64,000 bases of DNA from positions 2,294,001-2,358,000 of the forward strand of contig NZ_JAPEMA010000001.1 in assembly GCF_026343185.1 (NCBI RefSeq). Direction: 5' to 3'. This document shows, piece by piece, positions 16,767-25,760 of this stretch. Both the position numbers and the translations under genes were made by a program. The number at the start of each line of letters is the position of its first letter. Position 1 is the stretch's first letter. The notes under the pieces are model-generated. The model was given only the letters and a program-made list of their open reading frames with translations. It ran no database searches and was not told the DNA's origin. The DNA is from Streptomyces sp. NBC_00091 (GTDB lineage Bacteria > Actinomycetota > Actinomycetes > Streptomycetales > Streptomycetaceae).

Positions 16767-16967
16767 ATGGCCCGCGCTCTGCCCGAGCGCTACCTCACGC
16801 CGACCGATCTGGCGGACCTCTTGGGTGTCCCGCTGGAGACCGTCTACCAGTGGCGCCGGAAGCGGACCGGGCCGCGTGGTTTCCGGGTCGGGGTCCACCT
16901 CCGGTACGACCCGGAGGACGTCCGTACGTGGGTCAGCTCGCTCATAAATGAGGAGAGTGCTGCCTGA
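16767..16967 (+). CDS. xis: excisionase Xis (MerR-like helix-turn-helix)
   Basis: 66-aa DNA-binding protein: RYLTPTDLADLLGVPLETVYQWRRKRTGP is a classic excisionase-type helix-turn-helix with wing (FRVGVHLRYDPEDVRTWV). It directs Int towards excision. The ATG at 16767 is chosen for GGGGAG 8 nt upstream; in-frame GTG codons at 16758 and 16761 are alternatives. Its TGA overlaps the integrase ATG (ATGA), so the two are translationally coupled. Confidence 0.9.
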   Translation: MARALPERYLTPTDLADLLGVPLETVYQWRRKRTGPRGFRVGVHLRYDPEDVRTWVSSLINEESAA

Positions 16968-18244
16968 TGGCCGGACACATCCAGGACCGCTGGTACAAGA
17001 TCGAGACTGGGCCCGGCGGCAAGCCCGTCAAGGTCAAGACCGAGCGCTACGGATCCGGGCTGCGCTATCGGGCCCGGTACGTCGGGCCGGACGGCACCGA
17101 GAAGAGCAAGTCCTTCCCGGACCGCCAGAAGCGTCTGGCAGAGCAGTGGCTCGCGCACATCGAGGCCGACATGTCGCGCGGCGCGTACATCGACCCGAAG
17201 GCCAGCCGGATCACGTTCCAGCAGTACGCGGAACGCTGGCTCGGCAACCACGGCGCCGACCCGAACACGGGGTTCTCGATGGAGTCGCAGCTGCGACTGC
17301 ACGCCTTCCCGTACCTGGGGTCGCGACCGCTGGCGTCCTTCCAGCCCGCCCACATCCGGGACTGGGTGGCCAAGCTCAAGGCGGTCGGCGTAACCGGGTC
17401 GTACGCGAGGGTCATCTACTCCAACGTGCGGAGCGTGCTGAACGCGGCGGTGGATGACACCCTGCTCACCAAGAATCCGTGCGCGGCCCGGTCGGTCAAG
17501 GCTCCGACCGTGGAGGCCAAACGGGTGATTCCCTGGACCGCCGAGCGGGTCTTCGCCGTGCAGGCCGAGCTGCCGGAGCGGTATCGCGCGCTCGTGGACC
17601 TGGGTGCCGGGTGCGGGCTGCGGCAGGGCGAGATCCTGGGCATCGACGTGGACGCGATCGACTTCGACACGGACACGGTCCACGTGGTCCAGCAGCTGAA
17701 GCTGAGCCGGAGCAAGGCCGTGTTCGCCCCACCGAAGGGCGGCAAGCTCCGGGACGTCCCGCTGCCGGGCCCGGTCGCTGATGCGCTGCGCGCCCACATG
17801 AAGCACTGCCCGCCCGTCGCGATCACCCTGCCGTGGGGGGTGGCCGGCGGCCCCCTGGTGACGAAGCGGCTCGTCTTCACCGCGCCGATGGGCGGCCACG
17901 TATGGCGCGGCATGTTCAACACCGACCAGTGGAAGCCGGCCCTCGCCGCCGCAGGGGTCATCGCCGAGAGGGAGAAGGGACAGGAGAGCTATGCCTCCGC
18001 CCGGGAGCACGGGATGCATGCGCTGAGGCACTTCTACGCTTCGGTGCTGCTGGACGCGGGGGAGAACGTGAAAGCTCTGGCTGAGTACCTGGGTCACTCG
18101 GACCCTGGCCTCACCCTTCGCGTCTACGCACATCTGATGCCGAGTAGCCAGGAGCGGACCCGCACGGCCGTCGCGACGGTGTACGGGCGACTTGAGAAGC
18201 CCAGCCACCACGGAAAACGGGGCTCTATTGAACCAACAACTTGA
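16967..18244 (+). CDS. int: tyrosine site-specific integrase
   Basis: 425-aa phage-type integrase. An arm-binding N-terminus (to about 65) and a SAM-like core-binding domain (about 75-165, ITFQQYAERWL) precede the catalytic domain. Catalytic residues are visible: Arg in GCGLRQGEILGI, HALRH (HxxR), the second His in YLGHSDPGL and nucleophile Tyr in LRVYAHL. Its C-terminus ends 585 bp from the right core repeat, the expected place for an AICE integrase. It probably recognises the 27-bp core in the gpm 3' end. Confidence 0.95.
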   Translation: MAGHIQDRWYKIETGPGGKPVKVKTERYGSGLRYRARYVGPDGTEKSKSFPDRQKRLAEQWLAHIEADMSRGAYIDPKASRITFQQYAERWLGNHGADPNTGFSMESQLRLHAFPYLGSRPLASFQPAHIRDWVAKLKAVGVTGSYARVIYSNVRSVLNAAVDDTLLTKNPCAARSVKAPTVEAKRVIPWTAERVFAVQAELPERYRALVDLGAGCGLRQGEILGIDVDAIDFDTDTVHVVQQLKLSRSKAVFAPPKGGKLRDVPLPGPVADALRAHMKHCPPVAITLPWGVAGGPLVTKRLVFTAPMGGHVWRGMFNTDQWKPALAAAGVIAEREKGQESYASAREHGMHALRHFYASVLLDAGENVKALAEYLGHSDPGLTLRVYAHLMPSSQERTRTAVATVYGRLEKPSHHGKRGSIEPTT

Positions 18245-18577
18245 GGGTATTAGTTACGCACGCGCGAGCCAACCATCCAGAAGCCTTCCCGCATGCATGC
18301 ATGCACGCACGCACGGATAGGCGTACATGAAATAGCAACCACGCCATTGAAAAGCATCTTCGCAGGTCAGAGGGACAAGGATGCGTCAACTTGGCGATCC
18401 AACATGAAATACCAGGTTTAGCCCGACAGCCCCACCTGCACGTTTGTCTCACGTCAGGAACGCTCTGTAAGCTCACCAAAGCGCAAAAAGAGAGCCGCCC
18501 CGGCTAGGGCGGCTCTCACTTCCGTCTGCGCCTGCACGACCTCTTGTCTTGGACCTACGAGCACATCTGGAGCCTCC
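18245..18577. other. 333-bp lower-GC attP-proximal region
   Basis: Clearly more A+T-rich than the rest of the window, with an alternating purine-pyrimidine run of GCAT and GCAC units at 18291-18315 and a hairpin at 18490-18517. No gene recognised. Such DNA next to int commonly binds Int, Xis and host bending proteins; that role is inferred. Confidence 0.5.
18490..18517 (-). terminator. rho-independent-type terminator reading leftward in the AICE
   Basis: GAGAGCCGCCC (18490-18500) pairs with 18507-18517 around a 6-nt loop. On the minus strand the stem is followed by a run of five T, so it would stop transcripts coming from gpm into the element. It may also end int transcripts. Confidence 0.7.
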
Positions 18578-18748
18578 ATGGTGCCACGCCCGGGATTGAC
18601 CATCGACATCTCGCTACGCGAACTACCGTTCTTGGTGATCGGCGCCGGAGCCACGGCGCTCCCCGCCTGGACCGAGGTCCCACCAGCCGCCGTTCTGCCC
18701 CTGGCCGTCCTGATTGCCGTGCAGATCCGCGTCCGTCGGCGCGCCTGA
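18578..18748 (+). CDS. 56-aa putative membrane peptide at the right end of the AICE
   Basis: ATG at 18578 with GGAG 5 nt upstream; the frame ends at TGA 18746-18748. The protein has two hydrophobic stretches (LPFLVIGAGATALPAW and VLPLAVLIAVQIRV) and a basic tail RVRRRA. Its stop codon shares a base with the right arm-type repeat. No homologue recognised; the call rests on ribosome binding site and hydrophobicity. Confidence 0.45.
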   Translation: MVPRPGLTIDISLRELPFLVIGAGATALPAWTEVPPAAVLPLAVLIAVQIRVRRRA

Positions 18749-18765
18749 CGGCCCAGAGACGGCCC
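18748..18765 (+). repeat. right arm-type repeat pair inside the AICE
   Basis: ACGGCCCAG at 18748 followed by ACGGCCC at 18759, 11 nt apart, in the same orientation and with one mismatch to 8471-8488. It lies 63 bp inside the right core. Candidate integrase or Xis arm site. Confidence 0.6.
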
Positions 18766-18774
18766 CAGAGCAAC

Positions 18775-18819
18775 AAGAAGCCCCCCATCTGCGGAGAACC
18801 AGCAGGTGGGGGGCTTCTT
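18775..18819. terminator. strong hairpin between the AICE and gpm
   Basis: An 18-bp stem (18775-18792 with 18802-18819; core GAAGCCCCCC) with one wobble pair and a 9-nt loop sits just inside the right core. It replaces the original gpm terminator that insertion left at 8292-8324. Confidence 0.8.
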
Positions 18820-18828
18820 CGTGCGTAA

Positions 18829-18855
18829 GGGTTACTTCTTGCCCTGGTTCTTGAC
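18829..18855. repeat. attR core: 27-bp direct repeat within gpm
   Basis: Identical to 8354-8380. It encodes the last residues VKNQGKK and the stop of gpm, so insertion keeps the enzyme intact. Confidence 0.88.
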
Positions 18856-19590
18856 GGCTTCGATGGCGGCCGCGGCGGCGGCCGGGTCGAGGTAGGTGCC
18901 GCCCGGGTTGAGGGGCTTGAAGGCGGCGTCGAGCTCGTAGGCGAGCGGGATGCCGGTGGGGATGTTCAGGCCCGCGATGTCGGCGTCGGAGATGCCGTCC
19001 AGGTGCTTGACCAGGGCGCGCAGGGAGTTGCCGTGCGCGGCGACGAGCACGGTGTGGCCGTCCAGCAGGTCCGGGACGATCGAGTCGTACCAGTACGGCA
19101 GCATGCGGACGACGACGTCCTTGAGGCACTCGGTGCGCGGGCGCAGCTCCGGCGGGATCGACGCGTAGCGCGGGTCCGCGGACTGCGAGAACTCCGTGCC
19201 GTCCTCGAGGGCCGGCGGCGGGGTGTCGTAGGAGCGGCGCCACAGCATGAACTGCTCCTCGCCGAACTCGGCGAGGGTCTGGGCCTTGTCCTTGCCCTGG
19301 AGGGCGCCGTAGTGGCGCTCGTTCAGGCGCCAGGAGCGGTGGACCGGGATCCAGTGGCGGTCGGCGGCCTCGAGCGCCAGCTGCGCGGTGCGGATCGCGC
19401 GCTTCTGGAGCGAGGTGTGGACCACGTCGGGGAGGAGGTCGGCGTCCTTCAGGAGTTCGCCACCGCGGACTGCCTCCTTCTCGCCCTTCTCGTTGAGGTT
19501 GACGTCCACCCAGCCGGTGAACAGGTTCTTCGCGTTCCACTCGCTCTCGCCGTGGCGGAGGAGGATCAGCTTGTACGGTGCGTCGGCCAT
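18832..19590 (-). CDS. gpmA: 2,3-bisphosphoglycerate-dependent phosphoglycerate mutase
   Basis: Glycolytic enzyme interconverting 3- and 2-phosphoglycerate. 252 aa from the ATG at 19590 ([19 protein letters not shown]); the frame is open far upstream but without family similarity. The phosphohistidine motif LRHGESEWN is at residues 11-19. [15 protein letters not shown] and [16 protein letters not shown] carry the other active-site residues. The last eight codons including the stop are the AICE core repeat, so the 3' end is supplied by the element but the protein is unchanged. Confidence 0.95.
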   Translation of the reverse strand: MADAPYKLILLRHGESEWNAKNLFTGWVDVNLNEKGEKEAVRGGELLKDADLLPDVVHTSLQKRAIRTAQLALEAADRHWIPVHRSWRLNERHYGALQGKDKAQTLAEFGEEQFMLWRRSYDTPPPALEDGTEFSQSADPRYASIPPELRPRTECLKDVVVRMLPYWYDSIVPDLLDGHTVLVAAHGNSLRALVKHLDGISDADIAGLNIPTGIPLAYELDAAFKPLNPGGTYLDPAAAAAAIEAVKNQGKK

Positions 19591-19658
19591 GCGTACGAGC
19601 CTAATGGACGCCATGGGGCGCCCGCGCGCGGTCCGTGGTCGGTCGTGGAGGGCCCTCG

Positions 19659-19677
19659 ATTGACGGTCGGCGTCAAT
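19659..19677. promoter_or_regulatory. inverted repeat in the gpm-MFS divergent promoter region
   Basis: ATTGACG (19659-19665) and CGTCAAT (19671-19677) form a perfect 7-bp dyad with a 5-bp gap, 75 bp before the MFS start. It includes a TTGACG -35-like hexamer. The regulator is unknown. Confidence 0.4.
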
Positions 19678-19752
19678 CCAGTGGACGGCGGCGGACCCCG
19701 CTCGTAACGTGCGGGGAGATCCAGGGACTCTTACATCATCGGGGGAACACGT

Positions 19753-21087
19753 ATGTCCGCTGCCAGTCTGAGACGGGCCGCCCGGGAAAGCGTCTCGGGT
19801 CTGCCGAGCGCCTTCTGGTGGCTGTGGGCCAGCACGCTCGTCAACCGGCTCGGGGCCTTCGTCGCCACGTTCATGACCTTGTACCTGACCCTGGACCGGG
19901 GCTATTCGGCCTCCTTCGCGGGGCTTGTGGTCGCCCTGCACGGGCTCGGCGGGGTGGTGTCCTCGCTCGGGGCCGGGGTGATGACCGACCGGCTGGGGCG
20001 GCGGCCGACGATGCTGGCGGCGAACGTCTCGACGGCCTTCTCGGTGGCGCTGCTCGGCTTCATGGAGCATCCGGTGGCGATCGCCGCGGTGGCGGGGCTG
20101 GTCGGGATGACCTCGAACGCCTCGCGCCCGGCGGTCTCGGCGATGATGGCGGACATCGTCCGGCCGGAGGACCGGGTACGGGCCTTCGCGCTGAACTACT
20201 GGGCCATCAACATGGGCTTCGGGATCAGCGCGGTGGTGGCGGGCGTGGTGGCGGAGTACAGCTACCTGGCCGGCTTCCTGGGCGAGGCCGCGCTGACGCT
20301 GCTGTGCGCGGTGCTGGTGTTCGTGAAGCTGCCGGAGTCGCGGCCGGTGCGGGACAGCGCCGCGGTCGCCGACGACGGGCCGGAGATCGGGCTGGGGACC
20401 GTGCTGCGGGACGGGCGGTTCATGGCGGTGGTCGGGCTGTCGTTCGTCATCTCGCTGATCTTCACGCAGGGCTCGGTGGGGCTGCCGGCGGCGATGGGCG
20501 CGGCCGGGTTCTCGCCAGGGGACTACGGGCTGGTCGTGGCGGCGAACGGGCTGCTGATCGTGGTGCTCCAGATCCCGGTGACGCGGTTCATCGAGCACCG
20601 CGACCCGCGCCGGCTGCTGGTGATCTCGGCGCTGCTGGCGGGGTACGGGTTCGCGATGACGGCCTTCGCGGGGTCGCTGTGGGCGTACGCGCTGACGGTG
20701 TGCGTGTGGACGCTGGCGGAGATCGTGAACTCGCCGACGCAGATGGGGCTGGTGGTGCGGCTGTCGCCGGTGCACGGGCGCGGCCGGTACCAGGGGATGT
20801 ACACGATGTCGTGGGCGGTGGCCGCGCTGGTGGCTCCGCTGATGGCGGGGTTCGTGATCGACCGGCTGGGCGCGGACTGGCTGTGGGGGGCCACGGGGGT
20901 ACTGGGGACCGTGGCGGCGCTGGGGTACTGGCTGCTGATGCGGAACCTGCAGGATGCGGATTCCGGCAAGGGTCCGGACGCGGGTGTGGGTGTGGGTGTG
21001 GGTGCGGGTGTGGGTGCGGAGGCGAAGGGGAGCGGCGCGGTGGCCGCTTCCGGGGCCGCCGCGGCGGCCAGTCCGGCCGCCGTCTGA
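19753..21087 (+). CDS. major facilitator superfamily transporter
   Basis: 444 aa with about 12 transmembrane segments. The conserved MFS loop between TM2 and TM3 is present ([13 protein letters not shown]). Family resemblance is to drug/metabolite exporters, but the substrate is unknown. The C-terminal tail (about 412-444) is Gly/Val/Ala low-complexity, coded by GTGGGT-type repeats at 20982-21019, and is not part of the fold. It is divergent from gpm. Confidence 0.88.
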   Translation: MSAASLRRAARESVSGLPSAFWWLWASTLVNRLGAFVATFMTLYLTLDRGYSASFAGLVVALHGLGGVVSSLGAGVMTDRLGRRPTMLAANVSTAFSVALLGFMEHPVAIAAVAGLVGMTSNASRPAVSAMMADIVRPEDRVRAFALNYWAINMGFGISAVVAGVVAEYSYLAGFLGEAALTLLCAVLVFVKLPESRPVRDSAAVADDGPEIGLGTVLRDGRFMAVVGLSFVISLIFTQGSVGLPAAMGAAGFSPGDYGLVVAANGLLIVVLQIPVTRFIEHRDPRRLLVISALLAGYGFAMTAFAGSLWAYALTVCVWTLAEIVNSPTQMGLVVRLSPVHGRGRYQGMYTMSWAVAALVAPLMAGFVIDRLGADWLWGATGVLGTVAALGYWLLMRNLQDADSGKGPDAGVGVGVGAGVGAEAKGSGAVAASGAAAAASPAAV

Positions 21088-21109
21088 CCCGCCCGAACGG
21101 CCCGTCCGG

Positions 21110-21595
21110 TCAGGCCGGGCGGGTCAGGTGCTTGAAGGCGTCCAGGTTGTGCGTCGGTTCGCCGCGCGAGACGCGCCATTCGTACTCGCGCTTGATCGCG
21201 CCGGCGAAGCCGAGCTCCAGCAGGGTGTTGAAGGCACCGTCCGCCGCCTCCAGGACGGTGCCCAGGAGCCGGTCGAGGTCGTCGGGGGTGACGACCGAGA
21301 GGGGGAGGCGGGCCGTGAGGTAGACGTCGCCGAGCGGGTCGACCGCGTAGGCCATCCCGTACAGCTTGAGGTTGCGCTCGAGCAGCCAGCGGTGGACGCC
21401 CGCCTCGTTCTCGTCGGGGTGGCGGATGACGAAGGCGTTCACCGACAGGGAATGCCGGCCGATCTTGAGCGAGCAGGTGGTGCTCAGCTTGCGGGTGCCG
21501 GGGAGCTGGACGACGTACGAGCCCGGCTCGGGGCTTTCCCAGCTCAGCTCGGCGCCGGCCAGCGTGGACTCGATGATCGCGGCGGTGTCAGCCAT
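21110..21595 (-). CDS. YbjN-domain protein
   Basis: 161 aa from the ATG at 21595 ([19 protein letters not shown]). It shows the YbjN alpha/beta pattern also seen in type III secretion chaperone-like folds ([40 protein letters not shown]). Function unknown. The start overlaps the mshA stop by 8 nt, so it is co-transcribed with mshA, as in other streptomycetes. Confidence 0.85.
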   Translation of the reverse strand: MADTAAIIESTLAGAELSWESPEPGSYVVQLPGTRKLSTTCSLKIGRHSLSVNAFVIRHPDENEAGVHRWLLERNLKLYGMAYAVDPLGDVYLTARLPLSVVTPDDLDRLLGTVLEAADGAFNTLLELGFAGAIKREYEWRVSRGEPTHNLDAFKHLTRPA

Positions 21596-22970
21596 GGTGG
21601 GAGCGTACGCGACGGCGGTGATCATGCATGGCCGCGGTGTACACGTCGGCGGTTCCGCTGGCGGCGGTGTCCCAGCCGAAGAACTGCGCGTGCCGCGCGG
21701 CCTCGGCGCCCATCCGGGCCGTGAGGCCGGGTTCGTCCACGAAGCGCCGCAGCTCGCGGGCGTAGTCCACCGGGTCGTGCCCGGGTACGAGGATCCCCGT
21801 CACCCCGTCGTTGACGGCGACGGGCAGTCCTCCGACCTCGGCGGCGAGGACCGGCGTACCGGTGGCCTGGGCCTCGATGGCGACGAGGCCGAAGGATTCG
21901 CTGTAGGACGGCATGACCAGCACGGACGCCGCCCGGAACCAGTCGGCGAGCTGGTCCTGGGCCACCGGCGGGTGGAAGTGGACGAGGTCGGCGATGCCGA
22001 GCTTCGCGGCGAGCTTCTGCAGCCCCTCCGGCTTGGCGAGGCCGCTGCCGCTGGGGCCGCCGACGACGGGGACGAAGAGGCGACCGCGCAGTGAAGGGTC
22101 CCGGTCCACCAGCTCCGCGACGGCCCGCAGCAGGATGTCGGGGGCCTTGAGGGGCTGGATGCGGCCCGCGAAGAGCGGGATCACGGCGTCCTGGGGCAGG
22201 CCGAGGCGGGCGCGGGCGGCGGCCCGGCCGTCGCCGGTGGTGAAGCGGTCGAGGTTGACGCCGGGGTGGACGACGGCCACCTTGCCGGGGTCGGCGTCGT
22301 AGTGCCGTACGAGTTCCTCGGCCTCTTCGGCGGTGTTCGCGATGAGCCGGTCGGCGGCGGACACGATCTGGGTCTCGCCGATGACGCGGGCGGCGGGCTC
22401 GGGGGTGTCGCCCTCGGCCAGTGCGGCGTTCTTGACCTTGGCCATGGTGTGCATGGCGTGTACGAGCGGCACGCCCCAGCGCTCGGCTGCGAGCCAGCCG
22501 ACGTGCCCGGAGAGCCAGTAGTGGGAGTGGACGAGGTCGTAGTAGCCGGGGCGGTGGCCGGCCCAGGCCTGCATGACGCCGTGGGTGAAGGCGCACAGCT
22601 GGGCGGGCAGCTCCTCCTTGGCGAGGCCTTCGTACGGGCCGGCGTCCACGTGCCGTACGAGGACCCCGGGCGCGAGCTCGACCACGGGCGGCAGGCCGCC
22701 GGTGGTGGCGCGGGTGAAGATCTCGACCTCTATGTTGATCGCGGCGAGGCGCTTGGCCAGCTCCACGATGTAGACGTTCATGCCGCCGGCGTCGCCGGTG
22801 CCGGGCTGGTGCAGCGGTGAGGTGTGCACGCTGAGCATGGCCACGCGGCGGGGCTTGCGGTGGTGGCCGACGGCCGGGAGCCGCAGGCGGGGCTGGTCGT
22901 GGCGGGCGCCGCGCGCGGCGGCGATGCGGCCGCTGATGCTGCCGCCGAGACGGGACACGTACTGGCTCAA
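21588..22970 (-). CDS. mshA: D-inositol-3-phosphate glycosyltransferase MshA
   Basis: Catalyses the first committed step of mycothiol synthesis, joining UDP-GlcNAc to inositol 3-phosphate. 460 aa; GT-B fold, family GT4. N-terminal domain: [20 protein letters not shown] and [16 protein letters not shown]. Nucleotide-sugar domain: [17 protein letters not shown] and [20 protein letters not shown]. The chosen start is a TTG at 22970 (reading [10 protein letters not shown]), matching the known Streptomyces N-terminus from memory, with GAGAGGA upstream; the open frame beyond has no similarity. The insertion before RKPRRVAML ([15 protein letters not shown]) looks strain-specific. Confidence 0.95.
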   Translation of the reverse strand: MSQYVSRLGGSISGRIAAARGARHDQPRLRLPAVGHHRKPRRVAMLSVHTSPLHQPGTGDAGGMNVYIVELAKRLAAINIEVEIFTRATTGGLPPVVELAPGVLVRHVDAGPYEGLAKEELPAQLCAFTHGVMQAWAGHRPGYYDLVHSHYWLSGHVGWLAAERWGVPLVHAMHTMAKVKNAALAEGDTPEPAARVIGETQIVSAADRLIANTAEEAEELVRHYDADPGKVAVVHPGVNLDRFTTGDGRAAARARLGLPQDAVIPLFAGRIQPLKAPDILLRAVAELVDRDPSLRGRLFVPVVGGPSGSGLAKPEGLQKLAAKLGIADLVHFHPPVAQDQLADWFRAASVLVMPSYSESFGLVAIEAQATGTPVLAAEVGGLPVAVNDGVTGILVPGHDPVDYARELRRFVDEPGLTARMGAEAARHAQFFGWDTAASGTADVYTAAMHDHRRRVRSHHG

Positions 22971-23192
22971 GGGAGCAGTTCCTCTCGCTCGGACGACGGC
23001 CGAAGGACCTCTGCGACCTCGCTCTGGCGGCGGGTCGGCAGCGCCGGTGGGGCGGCATGGCTGCGGGAGCGCGGTCGGCGCCCTGCAAGGAGTGCAACCC
23101 GGATGGAGGTCCGCCGCATTCCGGGGCTCCGGAAGTTCCTTCTCGTTTGCCGGATTTTTATCTCGGCCGGGCCCTCCGCTTACGCTCGGCGC

Positions 23193-24005
23193 ATGGTCTC
23201 CCGCAGCACTCCGCCACCCCCGAAACGCCCCGTGGGCACCGTGACGCGCGGGACGACGAACCCGAACCGGCTGCGCCGCATGGACCGCTGGATCGCCGCC
23301 ACGCACGGGGCCGCGCTGCGGCGGGCGGACGCGCCGGTGGCGGTGGACCTCGGGTACGGGGCCGCGCCCTGGACGGCGGTCGAGCTGCTGGCGCGGCTGC
23401 GGGAGGCGGCGCCGGGGGTGCGGGTGGTCGGCATCGAGATCGAACCGGCGCGGGTGGCGGGGGCCAAGCCGTACGAGCGGGAGGGGCTGAGCTTTCGGCA
23501 CGGCGGCTTCGAGGTGCCCCTGGACGGCGGGGAGCGCCCGGCGCTGATCCGTGCGGCGAACGTCCTGCGCCAGTACGACGAGGAGCAGGTCGCCGAGGTG
23601 TGGCGGCGGCTCTGCGACCGGCTGGCCCCGGGCGGGCTTGTGGTGGAGGGGACCTGCGACGAGATCGGCCGGCGCCACGTGTGGGTGGCGCTCGGACCGG
23701 AGGGGCCGCGCACGGTGACCTTCGCGACCCGGCTGGGCTCCCTGGAGCGCCCGTCGGATCTGGCGGAGCGGCTGCCGAAGGCGCTGATCCACCGGAACGT
23801 GCCGGGCGAGCCGGTGTACGCGTTCCTGCGCGACTTCGACCGGGCGTGGGCGGCGGCGGCTCCGTACGCCTCGTACGGGGCACGGCAGCGCTGGATCCGG
23901 ACGGCGCGGGCGCTGGCCGTCGACTGGCCGCTGGCGGACGGGCCGGTGCGGTGGCGGCAGGGGGAACTGACGGTGCGGTGGGAGGCGTTGCGCCCGGCGG
24001 GGTGA
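23193..24005 (+). CDS. class I SAM-dependent methyltransferase
   Basis: 270 aa. Motif I is [18 protein letters not shown], then an acidic loop VVGIEIEP and a post-II region [18 protein letters not shown]. The N-terminus is basic and Pro-rich. Substrate unknown. The ATG at 23193 is chosen because upstream codons of the open frame fall in the mshA promoter region. It is divergent from mshA with a 222-bp gap. Confidence 0.8.
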   Translation: MVSRSTPPPPKRPVGTVTRGTTNPNRLRRMDRWIAATHGAALRRADAPVAVDLGYGAAPWTAVELLARLREAAPGVRVVGIEIEPARVAGAKPYEREGLSFRHGGFEVPLDGGERPALIRAANVLRQYDEEQVAEVWRRLCDRLAPGGLVVEGTCDEIGRRHVWVALGPEGPRTVTFATRLGSLERPSDLAERLPKALIHRNVPGEPVYAFLRDFDRAWAAAAPYASYGARQRWIRTARALAVDWPLADGPVRWRQGELTVRWEALRPAG

Positions 24006-24215
24006 AACTCGCGGGGTGGGGAACCGGTGTCGGGGGCGGCCCGTTGAGTCGGCAGGGGTGGGCGGGGCGTGGCCGGTCATGATCGGAGCGGCATCCGGAG
24101 GGTGTTGGAATTCACCGAGTCGTGGCACCATCCCGGAGACAGTGCCAAGTTACTGATGAATAGTCAGATGTGATGTCCGGTGACATCAGCCTGACTCGGG
24201 GCGCCTGGGGGAGCC

Positions 24216-25340
24216 ATGGGGACCGTGAAGCGAGCGTCGTCGCGAGGACAGAAGGTGTCCGCTCTCACGCTGCTGTGCGCCATGGCGATACTGACGGCCC
24301 CGGGGCTCGCGGTGGGCACCGCGTACGCCGCCCCGTCCGCCCCCTCCGCGCCCTCCGCGCCTTCGGCTCCGGCCGCGCCCGCCGCTCCCACGCCGGAGCC
24401 GGGCGCCAAGTCCCTGGAGCAGGTCCGCAAGGAGATAGAGGACCTCTACCGCCAGGCCGGCACCGCGACGGACGCCTACAACCTCGCGCAGAGCGAGACC
24501 AAGGCGCAGTCCGAGCGGATCGTCCAGATCGCCAATCTGGTGGTGGCGGGCCAGGACCGGATCTCCGGCCTGAAGGACCGCGCGGGCGCCGCCGCCCGTG
24601 CCCAGTACCGCTCGGGCGGGCTGCCGCCCGGCGCGCGGCTGGCGCTGAGCGACAGCCCGGCCGACTACCTGGACGGGACGGGCCGGTTGCGGCAGGGCGA
24701 GAAGGCCACCACGGACCTGCTATCCGAACTGAACCGCACCCAGACCGACTTGGAGCGGTACGCCAAGGAAGCGGGCGCCCTCTGGCAGAAGATGGAGGAC
24801 AACAGGGTCAAGAAGGAAGCCGCCAAGAAGGAGATCGAGGAGAAGATCAAGACGGCGGAGGCCCTGGAGAACAAGCTGGCGGCCGAGGAGAAGGCCCGGC
24901 TGCTCCAGCTGGAGCAGGAAGCGCAGTACAAGGCGCAGACGGCCTGGCTGTCGACGGGCGCGATGAAGGACGTCAACGGCGCGGCGACCGATGCCGGCAA
25001 GCGGGCCGTGCAGTTCGCCACCGCGCAGATAGGGAAGCCGTACGTCTGGGGCGCCGAGGGTCCGGCCTCCTTCGACTGCTCCGGGCTGACCTCGCAGGCC
25101 TGGCTGGCGGCGGGGCGGGGCATCCCGCGCACCTCGCAGGAGCAGCTGCGGCTGCTGCCGAAGGTCCCGGTCAAGGACATGCGCCCGGGCGATCTGATCA
25201 TCTACTTCGACGACGCGAGCCACGTGGGCATGTACGTCGGCGACGGCGCGATGGTCCACGCCCCGCGGCCCGGCCGCACGGTGACGATGGCCGGCGCGGG
25301 CTCGATGCCGATCAAGGCCGTGGTCCGCCCCGACGCGTAG
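24216..25340 (+). CDS. secreted NlpC/P60 peptidoglycan endopeptidase
   Basis: 374 aa with a signal peptide (VSALTLLCAMAILTAPGLAV, cleavage near AYA-AP). After an Ala/Pro/Ser linker comes a long coiled coil (about 65-235, rich in Lys/Glu, e.g. KKEAAKKEIEEKIKTAEALE), then the NlpC/P60 domain (about 255-374). Catalytic Cys is in FDCSGLTSQAW, with His in DASHVGMYVGD and a later His in AMVHAPRPG. This is the RipA/CwlO layout; it probably cleaves D-Glu-diaminopimelate links during growth. A 7-bp hairpin TGATGTC/GACATCA lies 30 bp upstream. Confidence 0.92.
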   Translation: MGTVKRASSRGQKVSALTLLCAMAILTAPGLAVGTAYAAPSAPSAPSAPSAPAAPAAPTPEPGAKSLEQVRKEIEDLYRQAGTATDAYNLAQSETKAQSERIVQIANLVVAGQDRISGLKDRAGAAARAQYRSGGLPPGARLALSDSPADYLDGTGRLRQGEKATTDLLSELNRTQTDLERYAKEAGALWQKMEDNRVKKEAAKKEIEEKIKTAEALENKLAAEEKARLLQLEQEAQYKAQTAWLSTGAMKDVNGAATDAGKRAVQFATAQIGKPYVWGAEGPASFDCSGLTSQAWLAAGRGIPRTSQEQLRLLPKVPVKDMRPGDLIIYFDDASHVGMYVGDGAMVHAPRPGRTVTMAGAGSMPIKAVVRPDA

Positions 25341-25430
25341 GCCCTGGCCGGGCGCCGACCGGCCCCGGGGCCGCGGCCGGCCCCAGGAACCCCGCCCGGG
25401 GCGCGTACCGCCGGGCGCGGGGCGCGGGCG

Positions 25431-25493
25431 CCGTCGCGGGCGCGGGGGGCGCCGTCGCGGGCGCGGGGGGCGCCGTCGCGGGCGCGGGGTGCC
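25431..25493. repeat. 21-nt tandem repeat, three copies
   Basis: Unit CCGTCGCGGGCGCGGGGGGCG-type, period exactly 21 (starts at 25431, 25452, 25473), with degenerate continuation to the right. Confidence 0.75.
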
Positions 25494-25663
25494 GTCGCGC
25501 GCGGGCGCCTCGCGGGCGGGTGCCGTCGCGGGCGGCGGGCGTCTCGCGCGGGGTGCCGTCGCGGGCGGCGGCCGGTATCTCGCTGGGCGGGACGGTGGGG
25601 GGGTTCCCCGTGACGTTTGTCATCCCGCCGGCTCGCTTTTCCCCCGCGATAAGGGCATATGAC

Positions 25664-25684
25664 GGAGGCCTTCACAAGGCCTCC
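25664..25684. terminator. 9-bp perfect hairpin upstream of the phosphatase gene
   Basis: GGAGGCCTT pairs with AAGGCCTCC around CAC. It could end the NlpC/P60 transcript or sit in the following promoter region. Confidence 0.5.
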
Positions 25685-25760
25685 ATTCCGCTCGCCGGAC
25701 CCGCCCGCTAGGGTCTGCCGCATGAGCGCACCCTCGGGGGGAGGCAAGGAACCGGAGACG

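Larger units (their letters stand above)
8354..18828. mobile_element. pSAM2-type actinomycete integrative and conjugative element (AICE) in gpm
   Basis: A 10.5-kb element bounded by a 27-bp direct repeat (8354-8380 and 18829-18855). It holds every AICE module: FtsK/SpoIIIE-type transfer protein (11500), spread-type membrane proteins (13141-14532), RepSA-type initiator (15358), MerR-like excisionase (16767) and tyrosine integrase (16967) at the right end. A GntR regulator and a HAD protein lie at the left. Chromosomal genes phoU-peptide and gpm-MFS flank it, and the incoming core copy restores the gpm coding sequence. AICEs usually target tRNA genes, so a protein-coding target is unusual. Confidence 0.93.
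25341..25760. other. 420-bp intergenic region with GC-rich 21-nt tandem repeat
   Basis: Extremely G+C-rich. A 21-nt unit beginning CCGTCGCGGG starts at 25431, 25452 and 25473, with decaying copies to about 25565. Reading frames through it give only Ala/Arg/Gly/Pro low complexity on either strand, so no gene is called. The promoter of the next gene lies near its right end: TAGGGT at 25709-25714 looks like a -10 box. Confidence 0.6.

Noticed and set aside
22824..23192. Upstream extension of the methyltransferase ORF
   Set aside because: It overlaps the 5' end of divergent mshA and its promoter; the methyltransferase domain begins after the ATG at 23193.
24006..24215. Possible c-di-AMP (ydaO-type) riboswitch before the NlpC/P60 gene
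   Set aside because: Such switches precede some Streptomyces wall hydrolases, but the conserved ydaO core was not found; only a short 7-bp hairpin is visible.
25312..25623. 103-aa minus-strand ORF (MTNVTGNPPTVPPSE...)
   Set aside because: Mostly encoded by the 21-nt tandem repeat, no ribosome binding site, and overlaps the end of the NlpC/P60 gene.
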